From Pachyseris speciosa (taxonomy: Eukaryota > Cnidaria > Anthozoa > Scleractinia > Pachyseridae), in NCBI GenBank assembly GCA_016490735.1, contig JAEMWC010000076.1:124001-188000 (forward strand): a stretch of 64,000 bases of DNA, read 5' to 3'. Positions 52,875-64,000 of the stretch are shown here, one piece after another (position 1 is the stretch's first letter; each line of letters begins with the position of its first letter). Position numbers and translations under genes: made by a program. The notes under the pieces were generated by a model, which saw nothing but the letters and a program-made list of their open reading frames with translations, had not been told where the DNA came from and did not search any database.

Positions 52875-55800
52875 AGAAATCTCCATTTGAAAATGCAGCT
52901 TAGCGCATAATCATCGGTTCTGTCTTATTCACGCGAAGCTAGTCTGTAGTGGCAGCAAATGGCACAAGTGGATTGCCTTTTCCCTTAGCTAGCAGCTTCT
53001 CCTCCAACGTTTTCTCAAAATGGCAGCAAAGGTAGAAACTGATGACTTTAATTAATTTAAAATGACTGACAATTTGCCGTAGGAAGAATGTTAAACCCAG
53101 GGATTCCACGACCTGGAAATGAGCTTGTACTGTTCTTTGAAACCGTTAATACAAAGCTCTCGACTGATCAAAGGCTCCCCGGCTAAGATTCGAGAAACAC
53201 ACTAAATTGTCGTTGGCGTTTATCAGTTATCTGTATTAAACCCTTTTAAACTGTTGTGATCAATGGTTTTATCAGAGATCTGCTGGGCAAAGTAACTTAT
53301 TTAGAAAGTTCAAATGGCGCTGTTACAGTTGTCTTAGCCCGTTAGAAATCGGGCACCCGAAACGAGGGGAAAGGGCGTGTATCCCGATTTCCCCCTTTTC
53401 TTCCCATTTGTAGTGCCTGCCACATAGTCTACAGTTACCAAAGTCCGTAACAAATTCATTCCAAGCGACTTAGCCCCCCTGCATCATGTTATGCTGCAAG
53501 TTTTTTTCTTGGCATGGTTTCCAAGGTCATGGTTTTTCAAGGTCGGGGGTTTTCTAAAGGGGAGGGGTCAAAATGTGTTCACTTTTGTCTGATTGCAGTT
53601 TTGATATCATTGTGCTGTTGTGGTTTAGCCACTGCCACTTGAACTGTTGTTCTTGACCTTTTTCAGATCATTGAAACTCTTCCTGAAATTTATTCAAATT
53701 TCTGATACCACTGTGATACATTGAACGGCTAAAGTATTCGATTAGCTACGTCTGTCATAAAGTTCTAATAATACTAAAAAAAACATTGATCAGATTTTAT
53801 GCAGGATCAATTTTACCAAATCAAAGCACCCAGACTGAGGACACCTTTAGTCAGGTTTTAATGTAAAGGATTTTAGAATTAAGATGGCATTTAGCCACCA
53901 GTCTTGATATTAGACTTTGAGTAGCCATATCCCGGCGGCATAAGATATAAACTAGTCACGTATATCCACGGGCGGTGCAATTTCATAATGCGTGCGGTGT
54001 TTAGTTTTGCAAAATCATGATTTATTGGGGCTCGAAGGAAAATTAAGGGGATGGAACCTAAGGGGTGGTATCCGATCGTGCCTCCCCTCCCATCAGAAAC
54101 AGGCAGGAAGGCATGTTTTACCGAAACATGATAATTATGAAATCCAATCCATTAAACAAAAATAACTGCATTAATTATTACTAAAATGTGTTGCAGGCTT
54201 TTCTCGAAACGAAGCGCCTCGCGAGCCTCATCGAGCCGGCCAAAATAACAGTTTAAATGGATTTTTCCCCACATTACTTTAGAGTCTTAAAAAGGTGCTG
54301 CTCTTTTCAAATTCTTTAGCTTAATTTACAGAAGCTATAGTTAGAAAATAATAGGAAAAGTGCGAACTGTCCTGCAGATTTAGGAGATGTTTCCCGAGCA
54401 CGTTACATAAACTATTTCACGTGAAAAAGGGCATTTTTGTAACACACTGGAGATTAAAGGACGTTAATTTTCCCATATTACGAAAGTTCAGGGTGAAGTT
54501 TTGATTAAAAAGTGACACACGAACAATCAAACAACCAAATTAGGTCAGTTTATTAGAAACGTGACTGTCCTTTCGAAAACAGGAACAAGCCTCAAACGAT
54601 TGGGTTTCTTTGATAATTATGTGAGAGTGTATCATGGCCACGTTTAACCACCCTTTTGACAAGCTTATTTTAAATTGTGTGTTGCATGTACCTACCTCAT
54701 TTTCCCAAGCGATGAAGGTACCTATAGATAATGAATCCAGTTAAACGCAGTAGCATAAAAAATGTTGGAAACGCCGATTACATGGCAATCTCAATTAGAA
54801 CTGTTGCCCGGCGTTCGTTGAAGAACAGTTTAAAGTACAAAGTAGGTAATAAGTCTGAAAATCCCCCAGGTAAGTTATGCCTACACCACAGGACTCGCTG
54901 AGTATCTTTGATTGCCTGCGACAGTTGATTGATTGACAATTTTAATGAAACCACTTTAAAGCCCAAACACCAACCGGACAGGCCAACAGTCCAACTGAAG
55001 ACTTACAATTTTCTTAAGTTGCTCTTTGGACAGAGCTCAGCGAATTAAAATTAAAATTAAAATTCTAATCAGGAAAACCTTTCAAACAACGAGGATGGCA
55101 AACTGAAAGTGACAACGAGTATAAATTATGTGCCAGACGGGACTTCATATTTGTCTGATCGTGGTTGAAAGGACGGAAAGCTATGCTGCTTCCTCTCGTA
55201 TAATGTTCGACAGGTGACACAAAGTTAATCTGCGTTGACTTCGTTCGTCCTTCTTTCATCGCTGGTTTCCTCAACTATTTATCGGTAGACGGTAGCCATT
55301 TTAATATACATCGGGGTGAATAGCGACCATGAGGAGAAAAATGTTCTTTCTAAGGCAAGAACGAATGCACTAGCTCTAGCAGCAGTCGCTTGCATTAGTT
55401 TCATGGGCGATTTCTGACAAAGCGCGTGCGCTACAAATTCATACCGCGTTCTGTTGCCTCGCGCAGACTGCAACAAAATAGCCCCCCCCCAAAAAAAAAA
55501 AAATTATAATAATAACAATAATTACTTTTAACGGCAATCAACATTGCTAGTCATCTCGCAATCTGATTGGCTTATTTGCTGTTGTCAATGAGAGTCTAGA
55601 CAACACTGCTCGTGCCAAAGTCAACGATCTTGGCTGCACCTAGCGAGTCTACAACACTGTGATGACGAATATCGTTGTCGATACGAGTACAGACAACGCT
55701 AAACCTCATTCGATTTGTTACTTAGCACGTGCGCTACGCGAGCTGCGACCACGCTTATTTACCCATCGCGTGTCAGTTCTCCTCCCCTCCACTTACCCAC

Positions 55801-55909
55801 TTTTCAATAACGATCAGACGATAGCTCTACTTCTAAATTGATATTTACATAACATCGGTAAAAGACAAAAGGAGCTGATAAAGAGAAATGCCTTTCACGG
55901 TGTGCTATA
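52875..55909. other. Intergenic DNA, no gene
   Basis: AT-rich, with short featureless open frames only. There are A/C homopolymers at 55481-55503. Confidence 0.5.
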
Positions 55910-58779
55910 CACCTTATTCCAAAATGGCGGCCACTCGGAATGATCTGGGGAGAGCAGCACGGAAACGAGGCATCGAGGGCCGGCGTGAAAATCTTGCGGT
56001 GTTTACATATGGTAATCGTGAGCGATCATGCTTCAAAATTGCTCTATTCCATTCTGTCCTAAGAAAATTTATGTGGAAAAATGGTGTGAAAATCTCTTAT
56101 CAGAAGTTTCCAGAAGACCGACGTGTAGTGTGTTCAAGCCGAATGGATTGTTGCCATACGAAGGGATCTTGGATTAACTTTAAGTGACGAAACACTCGAT
56201 CAAGGGTATGTTTGCGCCACTTCAAGTCTTCGGGTTATATTTATTCGTTTGCTGGTCGCGAGAAAACTTTGAAAACTACTGCTGTGCCATCCGCTTTTTT
56301 CGCTCGTAAAACGAAAAGCACCAGAGCATAGTAGTCACATCAAACGAAAAAGACTGAGGCAAACCTCAGCAACTCCTGACCTACTGTCATCAACCAAGAC
56401 ATCGTGATTCAGATATTTCTCCTGGTAGAGATTCTAGGGAGCTATAAAACGACTGTGAGAAAGCTATCCATGATCTGGACTGTGAGAAAGCCGAGCTTAC
56501 TGAAAAACTCCGACAATTCGAGGCGGATATTTCCAAGATTTACAATGGAAAATATTTATTCTGGATTTCCCAATAGAGACATTTTCAAGAGTATAATCCA
56601 GTATTTAAATCCAGTAAAAGAAGGTGAAAACATTAATTATTGGCATTCACCTTCTCATAATGTAGCAAATATGAATTAGAGAATTGATGAAGATGCCCCT
56701 GAACAAGGAAGACCAAGGCAATAAGCCTGGATTAATTTTGTTTCTAAAGGTCAGCATCATTTCAGTATGACCCTCAAGGGCAAAGATCAATGACCACATG
56801 CCTGCTGATTTTAAAGATAAATATCCTTCTACCAGGGTCATAATTGACTGCAGTGAGCTCTGCTGTCAAATGCTTGAGAGTCTTTGTGTAAACAATGATC
56901 TTTTTATAGCTCGTATAAAAACTGGCATACCAATCTGAAGGAGCTCATAGGAATCTCACCTGGGGGTGCCAAAACATTTATTAGTCAACTTTCCATGGGG
57001 CACTTTTTATTGGAACCAAAGGTCAAATGACCTCTGAGGAAGTTGTGCAAACACAACAAATTGTCTCCCTTCAAATCCACATGGAGTGTGTGAACAACAA
57101 GACAAAAATCTTCCACATATGGGACAGTCTAGTGCATTTACTCTGTTTAGTGTTGTCAGTCAAATGTGATGTGTTTGTAAGCATAAGCACATAACTCGCG
57201 TACAGGCAACATGACCATTTATTTTCAGTTTGCTGACTATTTTGAACTATTATTTCTGATTTTCTGAACTACATTTCCGAGTAAAAAAACTTAATTTAAA
57301 TCACCTTTTTAGCCTTCCAAGCAAATAAAATTTTGGTTAAGTTAATCCCAGGTAAATATTTTTTCTACATGTTTGTAGTGTTGTAGTCAGCTTCCCTGGG
57401 CCCAGTTGCTCGAAGCATGGTTAGCGCTAACCCGGGTTAAATACCATCTTATGACAACTGAACTTACAGGCTTTAATACATCTTAATCAATGATTAGCGC
57501 TAACCTCAGCCTGAAAAGCTCTTTACCGGCTCAGTATTTATATGCCAGGTATGAATGAGATTTTCGTCCGGGTCGACTAGAAGATAGTCGGTCTTTTAAT
57601 TCAAATAATACTCATTCACGCTGTAAAAGAACGAAGCCACATAAAAAAGAACGAAGCAACTAAATTATGCAAGAGTTACAGGAAATAGCTTGGAGCTTTG
57701 AGGAGAATGCCATGCCTTCCCCCCAAAGTACTCGAGGAAATCTATTTCAAAACAGTTGTATCAGGGGTCTCCTATTGCATTCCAGTATGGGGTGGATGCA
57801 CCACACCGCTATTAAATAAATTAGAGGAGATTCACACAAAAGCAGCCAGGCTTATTCACGATCTACCACGCGACCGAGATAACACTCATGTTCTACAAAA
57901 AGCCAACTGACTACCATTATCATACATGTATAAAAAAGCTATATTAAAACACGTCCACCAAGCCTTTTATCAAGCTGGCCCAACTCAAATAACTGAATTG
58001 TTTTCTGTGAAAGCGACCAAGTATGACTCTCGACGATCTAAACAACTGGTACTGGATAGACCCAAAAAGGAAATAGGCAGACTTTCTCTTCGACACAGAG
58101 GAACTATGATCTGGAATTCAATTCCCAGTAGCGTTAAAGACTATGATAATGTCACATTGTTTAAAAATCGTCGAAAGCAACTCTCCAAATTTATTAACAA
58201 TTTCACCTTTGAAAAGGAGAGTTCACTGATCATGAATAAATCACATCATTTTATTACTATTGACACTAATAAGCATTATTTTTTATTATTCGTATACTGT
58301 ACACATTTGGTCTTTTTTACTTTATTAATTGTAAATATGTAAATTAATAACGCAGGTCCACATCAGCCAACGGCTGCCAGTCTTTTAACCTGCGAGACCA
58401 AATAAAAAGAAAAGAAAAGAAAAGAAAAAAAGAGACTTAATTGACCTTAGCAGCCTTAGCAAGGTCGGCGTTTCCGACAGCAAAATCACTATATACTGTA
58501 TCACTTACCGCTTACAAAATTGTGCTTTGGTAATTACGTAAACCTTTACAAGAATCACCACGACACTTGAACCAAAATTTTAGTTAAGCATTTTTCAACT
58601 GATTAGGATGCCATCCGTTCAACGAACTGCCAGGTATACGTATGTCTTCAATTCTCCTGATAGATACGACGAACGCTATTGCTGTTGTACATGCTTGACT
58701 TTGAGTTGGCCCTTGATGCCTCGTTTCCGCGCTGCTCTCCCCAGATCATTCCGAGCGGCCGCCATTTTGGAATAAGGTG
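55910..58779 (+). mobile_element. Decayed THAP/DDE transposon (ISL2EU-like)
   Basis: About 72-bp terminal inverted repeats (CACCTTATTCCAAAATGGCG at left, its inverse ending GGAATAAGGTG at 58779), flanked by TA on both sides. Broken plus-strand frames keep transposase landmarks: a THAP-like FPEDRR and a Trp around 56040-56185, GFPNRDIFKSIIQYLNP with YW near 56560-56645, YPSTRVIIDC at 56822-56851 (the first catalytic Asp), ELIGISPGGAKTFISQL near 56938-56990 and an IHMECVNNKTK segment near 57075-57110. The order matches THAP-bearing DDE_Tnp_4 (PIF/Harbinger-related ISL2EU) elements. Stops and frameshifts show it is inactive, and a LINE fragment is inserted at its 3' side. The first frame (55888-56187) starts inside the terminal repeat. 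Confidence 0.8.
57660..58436 (+). pseudogene. 5'-truncated LINE fragment nested in the THAP transposon
   Basis: Two frames (57698-57910 and 57926-58342, separated by a stop) give the thumb and C-terminal region of a non-LTR reverse transcriptase: YCIPVWGGCT, LEEIHTKAARLIHDLP, LSLRHRGTMIWNSIP. The 3' end is an A-rich AAAAGAAAAGAAAAGAAAA tract. It is a dead 5'-truncated copy. Confidence 0.8.
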
Positions 58780-59262
58780 TATGTTGTTGTTACCCAGAAT
58801 AAGGGCAAAAAGTAAAAGTACTAAGGTCTTGTCCCACAACTTAAGCAATAATACACGAACTCACTTGTACTGATTTCTAGGAAAATTTATTGTAGAACCC
58901 TTTTCATGCTAAGAATGTCAGGTTACGCAAGGAGTTAAGAATTGGGACTGAATTAGACAGAAGAAACTGAAACGAAATTGTCACCGCAGGTCGCTGTTAG
59001 AGGTCTCCGCCACATTGAACCTGCTTGAGTCGGTCTTTGCATTGTCGCCCTTTGTAACAGCAGCTTTACAAGAATAAAGACGAATCCTTATCCTTTGGTT
59101 TCTACTTTCAGCAACTAACAGTCATTCAATGGCCGCTGCCACACAGTAAGCGATGCCCATCAGAAGAAAGAATGGCAATAAGACCACGCCCAGGACTACG
59201 TAACCAGGCGTCAAAAGAAACACCCACGGACACGCTGCAAACAAGCAAAGTGAGATTGTTGG
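58780..59262. other. Spacer between two transposons
   Basis: No gene is seen. The open frame 59126-59470 (-) runs into the foldback element and is not supported as a gene. Confidence 0.45.
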
Positions 59263-59584
59263 TAGCCTCCTTCGCAGACGTCTTTGGGCTCGTCACGCGT
59301 TCCTTGCCCACGAATGTCTGCTGAACTGAACTGCCACTTCCGTTCGCGGTGGTTAGCCAATCATAGTTCGTTTTCCAATTTTTTGAAAGTAGGACTTCGA
59401 CCCCGGGATTATTTTCACAGACGATGCACGTGAATCGGGTGTCGATTTCCATTCTTACGCAGCTCGTCATTGGTTAGTTTAAAACAAAGGCTAACCGTCG
59501 GCGAACGGAAGTGGCAGTTCAGTTCAGCAGACGTTCGTGGGCAAGGAACGCGTGACGAGCCAAAGACGTCTGCGAAGGAGGCTA
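59263..59584. mobile_element. Mutator-like foldback element with 9-bp duplication
   Basis: Near-perfect arms of about 95 bp (TAGCCTCCTTCGCAGACGTC at left, its inverse GACGTCTGCGAAGGAGGCTA at right) surround a short loop. GATTGTTGG occurs directly on both sides (59254-59262 and 59585-59593). Long terminal repeats plus a 9-bp target duplication are the signature of Mutator-like miniature elements. Confidence 0.9.
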
Positions 59585-59935
59585 GATTGTTGGGGAATGG
59601 CCATAAAAGATCTTCTTTAAGGTTGCTGAGGTTGCTGGGATTGTTTTGTAGCAATGATTTGACGATTTTTTACAGGTATCCCATGCAAGATCACCGTTCG
59701 TTCATACAGGTTTGTAATACAAGTATTCAATTGTATGGTTTTAAAGGGACCTTATCATTAGGAGTTCAGGGCTATCGCTAAGACTCAAGGGAATCAAAAA
59801 TTGGCTTCAGAAATCTAGATTTTGTAACATTTTCTAAAGGATCGAGACCAGTTACACTTCGAGAAAGGAGGAGGTTTGAAGCAGGATGGTCGGTATACGA
59901 GAAGCAGAAGTCTATCGCTATTGAGAACGGGCGGT

Positions 59936-60833
59936 TCATTCCCGATCTAGGGATATCTTCACTCGAATACCACAAATAAACTCACTTTTGCCATGCAGGC
60001 TGTACCACGGGTGCCCGCGATCACACAACAGACATCCAAAACAGTAATTACAGTGATATTCTGGGGTTCTTCCTTCCCTGTCTTCCATAACTTGTTCGGT
60101 GGATGGTGAAACTTGCTTAAGGAGTGGTAGGCCATTGCTGCAGGAAAGGTAAAGAGGGAAAGAATGGTTCAGGTGAGTGAATATATTGAGTTACTACTGG
60201 GCCTTTTAAGGCAACCAAGTTTAAGACTGAATCACTGTTTCTTACCTATACTTGAGTTTTACATTTTCATCAGAGTGCAGTTCAAAGTCACGTTCTCCCA
60301 CCTGTACACCGGCACTTGCGCATGTCCTGTGTGGAGGAGATACACGCTTAGAAATTAATGAAATGGTCAACGACCGAAGAATTTTAATTATTGACGAGAA
60401 ATTTAAGTACGGTGTAAATGAAAAAGAGGTTGAATGATTTACAATCGCTAAAGAAATAACATTAAACGATTATGGATTATAAATTCCTCAAGGATACGAT
60501 TTTCGTCCACGTGTACGAATTTGTGAATTTTTATATAGATCCCTTGATTCGGGCTCAAAGTTGAGTTACCCGTCTGTTTCCATATTGTTTTTAAAAAGGA
60601 GCTTCCTTACCGTATTTCTATATCGGCTTGCACATCCCGTATATCAACTTGAGTGCCGCACCTGAACAATGAAAGTAAAAGGTTTTCTTAAGCTTCATTC
60701 AGAACTCGAAACCAAGAAAGAACAACAACAAATCAGATGAAGTAAGTGATCAACATGTTACAAGAGAATGATTATTGACCATGTCAACTTACTCAACAAC
60801 CGTCACCACGGTTACAGCTACGTCATCCGACAT
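59936..60833 (-). CDS. Small cysteine-rich protein, four exons, unknown
   Basis: Not a recognised family. Exons 60793-60833, 60611-60661, 60246-60326 and 59936-60137 have GT-AG signals and matching phases and give 124 residues. A good 5' UTR acceptor (TTTTTTCAG) lies 20 nt before the ATG. Residues 1-15 are MSDDVAVTVVTVVEC, the middle is acidic (GERDFELHSDENVKLKY), and the end has regularly spaced cysteines, HCNYCFGCLLCDRGHPWY (four Cys at two-residue intervals, then Cys-x-x-Gly-His absent a fifth), suggesting metal binding. A GTGAGT after 59986 could be a donor to a further exon, so the C-terminus is unsure. It sits between a foldback element and a satellite. I infer a real gene from the linked splice sites alone. 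Confidence 0.6.
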
Positions 60834-61509
60834 TTAATTTCGCAGACCTTGCAGCTGAAAAAAGTAATGATTCAGAAGGTTAGCGATTGTTCAGAAAGTT
60901 AGCAAATTATGAAGCAATTATGAAGCAATTCATATTAACAGTTTTTCATAGTAACAATTTTCTATACGTTGCAGTTTAAGTGAACTGTGTAATACAACTC
61001 GCAACCATCAATTCAGTTCTCTCGTTAACTCTCGTCTGGTAAGGAAAGTTAAGACAACCCAGGATAAGGTTGCTGTAGCTGACCACAATGCTTGGAGTCA
61101 ACTTAGGGATATGTTCGTCATCGGCTTAATGTTTTGCTTAACAACTTTTTTAGAGAAAAGAAACTTTATCGCCAAGATTTTTCATGACTTCTTCCTGCAG
61201 TTATTTATTACCATGTCATCATGAAAGAAACAAAGGTTAAAGCAATTCATATTAACTGGAACAGTTTTCTATAAATGAAGCAAACTACCTTGCATGATTT
61301 AATTTCAGTCGACGAGCCTCGCAAAGATCATAGAGAGGTCCACAGAGTTCATCCCTTATAAAGTTATCGCTCTCAAACAAAGAGAAATTTAAGCATTATA
61401 GGTCCGGTACGTGAAAAAAGCGCTGAATCAGCTGCAGCTACGAATGTCACATAATGCGGCAGGCCCCGTGGAGCTTAACTTGTCGCATCAAATCATAACG
61501 TCACAAATC
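60834..61509. other. Upstream of the small gene, no clear feature
   Basis: The words GCAATTCATATTAAC (near 60924 and 61241) and TTTAATTTC occur twice, hinting at an old duplication. No gene is seen. Confidence 0.4.
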
Positions 61510-61586
61510 GATCCCGACGATCCCGATCCCGACGATCCCGATCCCGATCCCGATCCCGATCCCGATCCCAATCACGATCCCGATCT
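61510..61586 (+). repeat. (CCCGAT)n microsatellite
   Basis: About a dozen hexamers with a few 3-base deletions, read as Asp-Pro repeats in an open frame that is not a gene. Confidence 0.95.
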
Positions 61587-61792
61587 ATTCACATGCACAG
61601 TTGGCCCTTGCTAGGCCTTTGTGCGGCCATAAAGCTTTCTCCCCTGCTGTTAAATTCTAGTTTGTTCGGCAACTGTGCCCAGTGTAGTATTTTAGGTTTA
61701 CACTTGCCACTGTATAAATACTTATACAGTGTCTTGCACTCTGAAAGATTTTGGTATAAATTTGACTTTCAAATTTTCACCAAAATGCACAA

Positions 61793-62745
61793 ATTGCGTT
61801 GGTAAGACAAAATAATGATCTTACAAATGCCCCCCATTGTCCCCAATATACAATTCAATTCAATTCAATTTTTATTCACACTTATTTGGCTGAAATGCAA
61901 ACGCTTATAATAGAAATAAATAAATAATAAACAAGCAGAGCATTATATTATGTGATTTTACCTTCTAGGGGAGAAGTGCGTAGTGGCCAAAGGAGCAAGG
62001 CTTTCGTGTTGGCCACTACCTCTGTGCTATTACAGATATGGGGGAAGTAGAATGTAACACTAATTATAGAGCTCTGGTGATTAAATTAGAGTCTAAAATA
62101 CATCAGTAAGGCAAACTGTACAATTACATAAGTATAAAATAATATAACTGTTTTTTTTTACATGTTTTATGTTTTTTAATTATTTTTGGCTATCAAGTAG
62201 GAAAAGTTTGTATTTCTTCTTAAAACATTGTAAGGCAGACACTTAACTACCGTTGGAATTGTTTCCCAGGTTTGTGATGCCAATACTCTGAACCGTGCCA
62301 GTCCATAATTAGTTCTAGAAGATGGTCTGTATAGGTTTTGACTAGTGGCAAATCTTGTATTATGCTTATGGACATCAGAAGCTAGGGAAACGAGATCATG
62401 GAGTGCAGGGGGTGTTTCTTGTTTATTGTATAGAATTTATGGACAATGGAACCAATTTTCAACTTAAAAATGTTCTCTAACTTAAGGATATCTAAAAGAG
62501 TAAAGTATGGTGTTGCATTTTCTCTTTTATCTGCAAAGAAGATGCAGCGGAGGCAGTTGTTATGGCTTATTTTTATCTTTTTTAATCTAGTTTGGCATGC
62601 TGTACCCCAGCTCATTAACCCGTAATTTAGATACGGATATATAAGCGTATAGTTTTGCGTTTGTAAGACAAGCGTATTGTATAGTAATTGCGTTGGTAAG
62701 ACAAAATAATGATCTTACAAATGCTCCCCATTGTCCGCGATATAC
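61793..62745 (-). mobile_element. LINE fragment between 59-bp direct duplications
   Basis: The insert 61852-62686 reads on the minus strand as the C-terminal part of a CR1/L2-like reverse transcriptase (MSWGTACQTRLKKIKISHNN, LRCIFFADKRENATPYFTLL, and a following decayed RTNYGL segment) and ends at 61852 in an (AATTG)n tail, typical of this group. It is flanked by 59-nt direct copies, 61793-61851 and 62687-62745, with three mismatches. Confidence 0.8.
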
Positions 62746-62976
62746 GAAACTAATAAATGCTCTTTTAAGGAGATAAGGTTCCTGTCACAATAACTTGTGA
62801 CATTGACAAAAAAACAAACAAACTATAAATTGTGTCCTACCTATAAAACGCGAACGTACTGGTTTCCTTTAACCTCCAATGTTGAGTTCGCGGGTTTCCC
62901 TTCCTCTCTGCCATAGAAAAGCGGATCAAAGGAGAACGAAGAAAGTAAACAATGCTGTTTTTTTTTTAACTCTTTA

Positions 62977-63423
62977 CAGGGGCACCCAACGACAACTTTC
63001 GGTAGATATCTTTTCGGTGGAATATAATTCGCCTTGGGTTTTCGGCGTCGATTAAAGAGTGCACTCGGATTTTCGTAACTAAAACGTGGCCTAAAATATT
63101 CGCAATTGGGAAATCATAGCCCCTGAGGTTCTCGGAAAGGTCGTAATTGCTGAATTTGGCAGTCAAAAACGTCAGTTAACATTTTCGGAAAGAAAATAGT
63201 TCCCTAGAAAGCTCGTGGAAAGTTCATTTCAGCTTGTATTTTCTTAAAGGAAGATTTTTTCCCCTAACATTTTCGGGCAATTAAACTTTCAGCTAGGGAA
63301 TCCGAACAGATGAACTTTTTCTAGCTTATGAAAACATCACTTTAAACAGACTTCAAACATCACAAGGTACTTAAAATTGCCTTTCTACAGCTTTTGGTTG
63401 GTTTGGCTGGTTGGGTGCCCCTG
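62977..63423. mobile_element. hAT-like MITE, 447 bp
   Basis: CAGGGGCACCCAAC (62977-62990) and GTTGGGTGCCCCTG (63410-63423) are perfect inverted ends of the CAGGGG type seen in hAT elements. Interior words TTTTCGG recur. The 8-bp flanks (ACTCTTTA, TCTTAAGA) match only partly, so the duplication is decayed or absent. Confidence 0.75.
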
Positions 63424-64000
63424 TCTTAAGACCTGGAATGAGCCTTACATTAGTTTTAAAATCTGCCTAACTTTTGAGCTTTGAAGTGCTATAGGATTGA
63501 GTAATACGTGGCAAACTTTCTTCTCTGTGTTCCTTTTCTGACCGGATAAATCATTATTGTTTAGATAGGATTATTTCGCGGTCTTTTCACCTCTAGTTTA
63601 GCTTTGATCAAGAAAACGTAATTGTAAGAAAGAACTGTTTACAACACCAGTTATTCTTTATTTAATTTCTTTTTATCTTGCTATTGCGAGATCATTCTTA
63701 TTTGTCATTCAAATCAACGGAAATTGTAAGTTACAGATAAAAAATAAAACAACTGGAAGTGTTTGTTTATAAGCTGATTGGTTGTAAAAGAAACGTAAAC
63801 TTAAAATGAATTCAAAAGAAAAATTTTTCCTCTCCTCCAGACCGTAAAGCAAATATTAGTGTTCTAATTTTTATTGTGTTAGTTTAATTTACATAAATAA
63901 TCGATCTTGTTTTATCTTTAGTCAGATAAATTTTTTTATTCAAATTCTAAGGAGATATGTTGGAATAATACTGCTAAAAATATTACTGCGCACACTTATC
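63424..64000. other. Right end of window, no gene
   Basis: AT-rich with no open frame or repeat structure I can support. Confidence 0.5.

Noticed and set aside
61411..61614. Asp-Pro repeat protein
   Set aside because: Produced by a (CCCGAT)n microsatellite.

Overview
This is a eukaryotic nuclear window, intron-rich and AT-rich, packed with short inverted-repeat transposons. Clear metazoan orthologues (IFT52, PPT1, L-threonine dehydrogenase, a 14-finger C2H2 protein), cnidarian-like repeat families and the general style of the non-coding DNA point to an anthozoan, probably a stony coral. The species is inference only; no ribosomal or mitochondrial marker is present. Genes were rebuilt by hand from splice signals, reading phase and family similarity, because single open frames show only pieces of them.

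Layout. 198-2928 (+) is the 3' part of intraflagellar transport gene IFT52; its 5' end lies outside the window. 4689-6056 (+) is a two-exon aldo-keto reductase with an N-terminal signal-peptide-like extension. It converges on 7153-12779 (-), a complete eleven-exon palmitoyl-protein thioesterase 1 gene. 13235-18928 (-) is a large multi-exon gene that I cannot name. It carries a RING-H2 finger followed by a region laid out like a cysteine protease (Cys, then Asp-x-His about 130 residues later), and is the most unusual coding gene here. 20209-22667 holds DNA-transposon and LINE relics. 23078-28289 (+) is a complete six-exon mitochondrial L-threonine 3-dehydrogenase gene whose introns hold a 1.8 kb inverted-repeat element with a SINE inside it and a second miniature transposon. 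29633-31262 is a DNA transposon that contains a promoter-plus-first-exon-like segment and a second, TTAA-flanked transposon. 34157-41830 (-) is a complete seven-exon C2H2 zinc-finger gene (1074 codons, phases consistent at every junction).

From 42 kb onward the window is mostly gene-poor: a Harbinger-type miniature element (47021-47990), a second SINE, several foldback repeats, a decayed THAP plus DDE transposon with 74-bp terminal repeats interrupted by a LINE fragment (55910-58779), a Mutator-like foldback element with a perfect 9-bp target duplication (59263-59584), a four-exon small cysteine-rich gene on the minus strand (59936-60833), a hexanucleotide satellite, a LINE fragment flanked by an exceptionally long 59-bp direct duplication, and a hAT-like miniature element.

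The genes are ordinary neighbours, not an operon-like pathway: ciliary transport, redox metabolism, lysosomal lipid-thioester removal, threonine catabolism and transcriptional regulation. Gene names rest on recognised family sequence. Transposon superfamilies rest on terminal repeats and target duplications. The protease assignment and the gene-capture proposal are inference and need a search or expression data.
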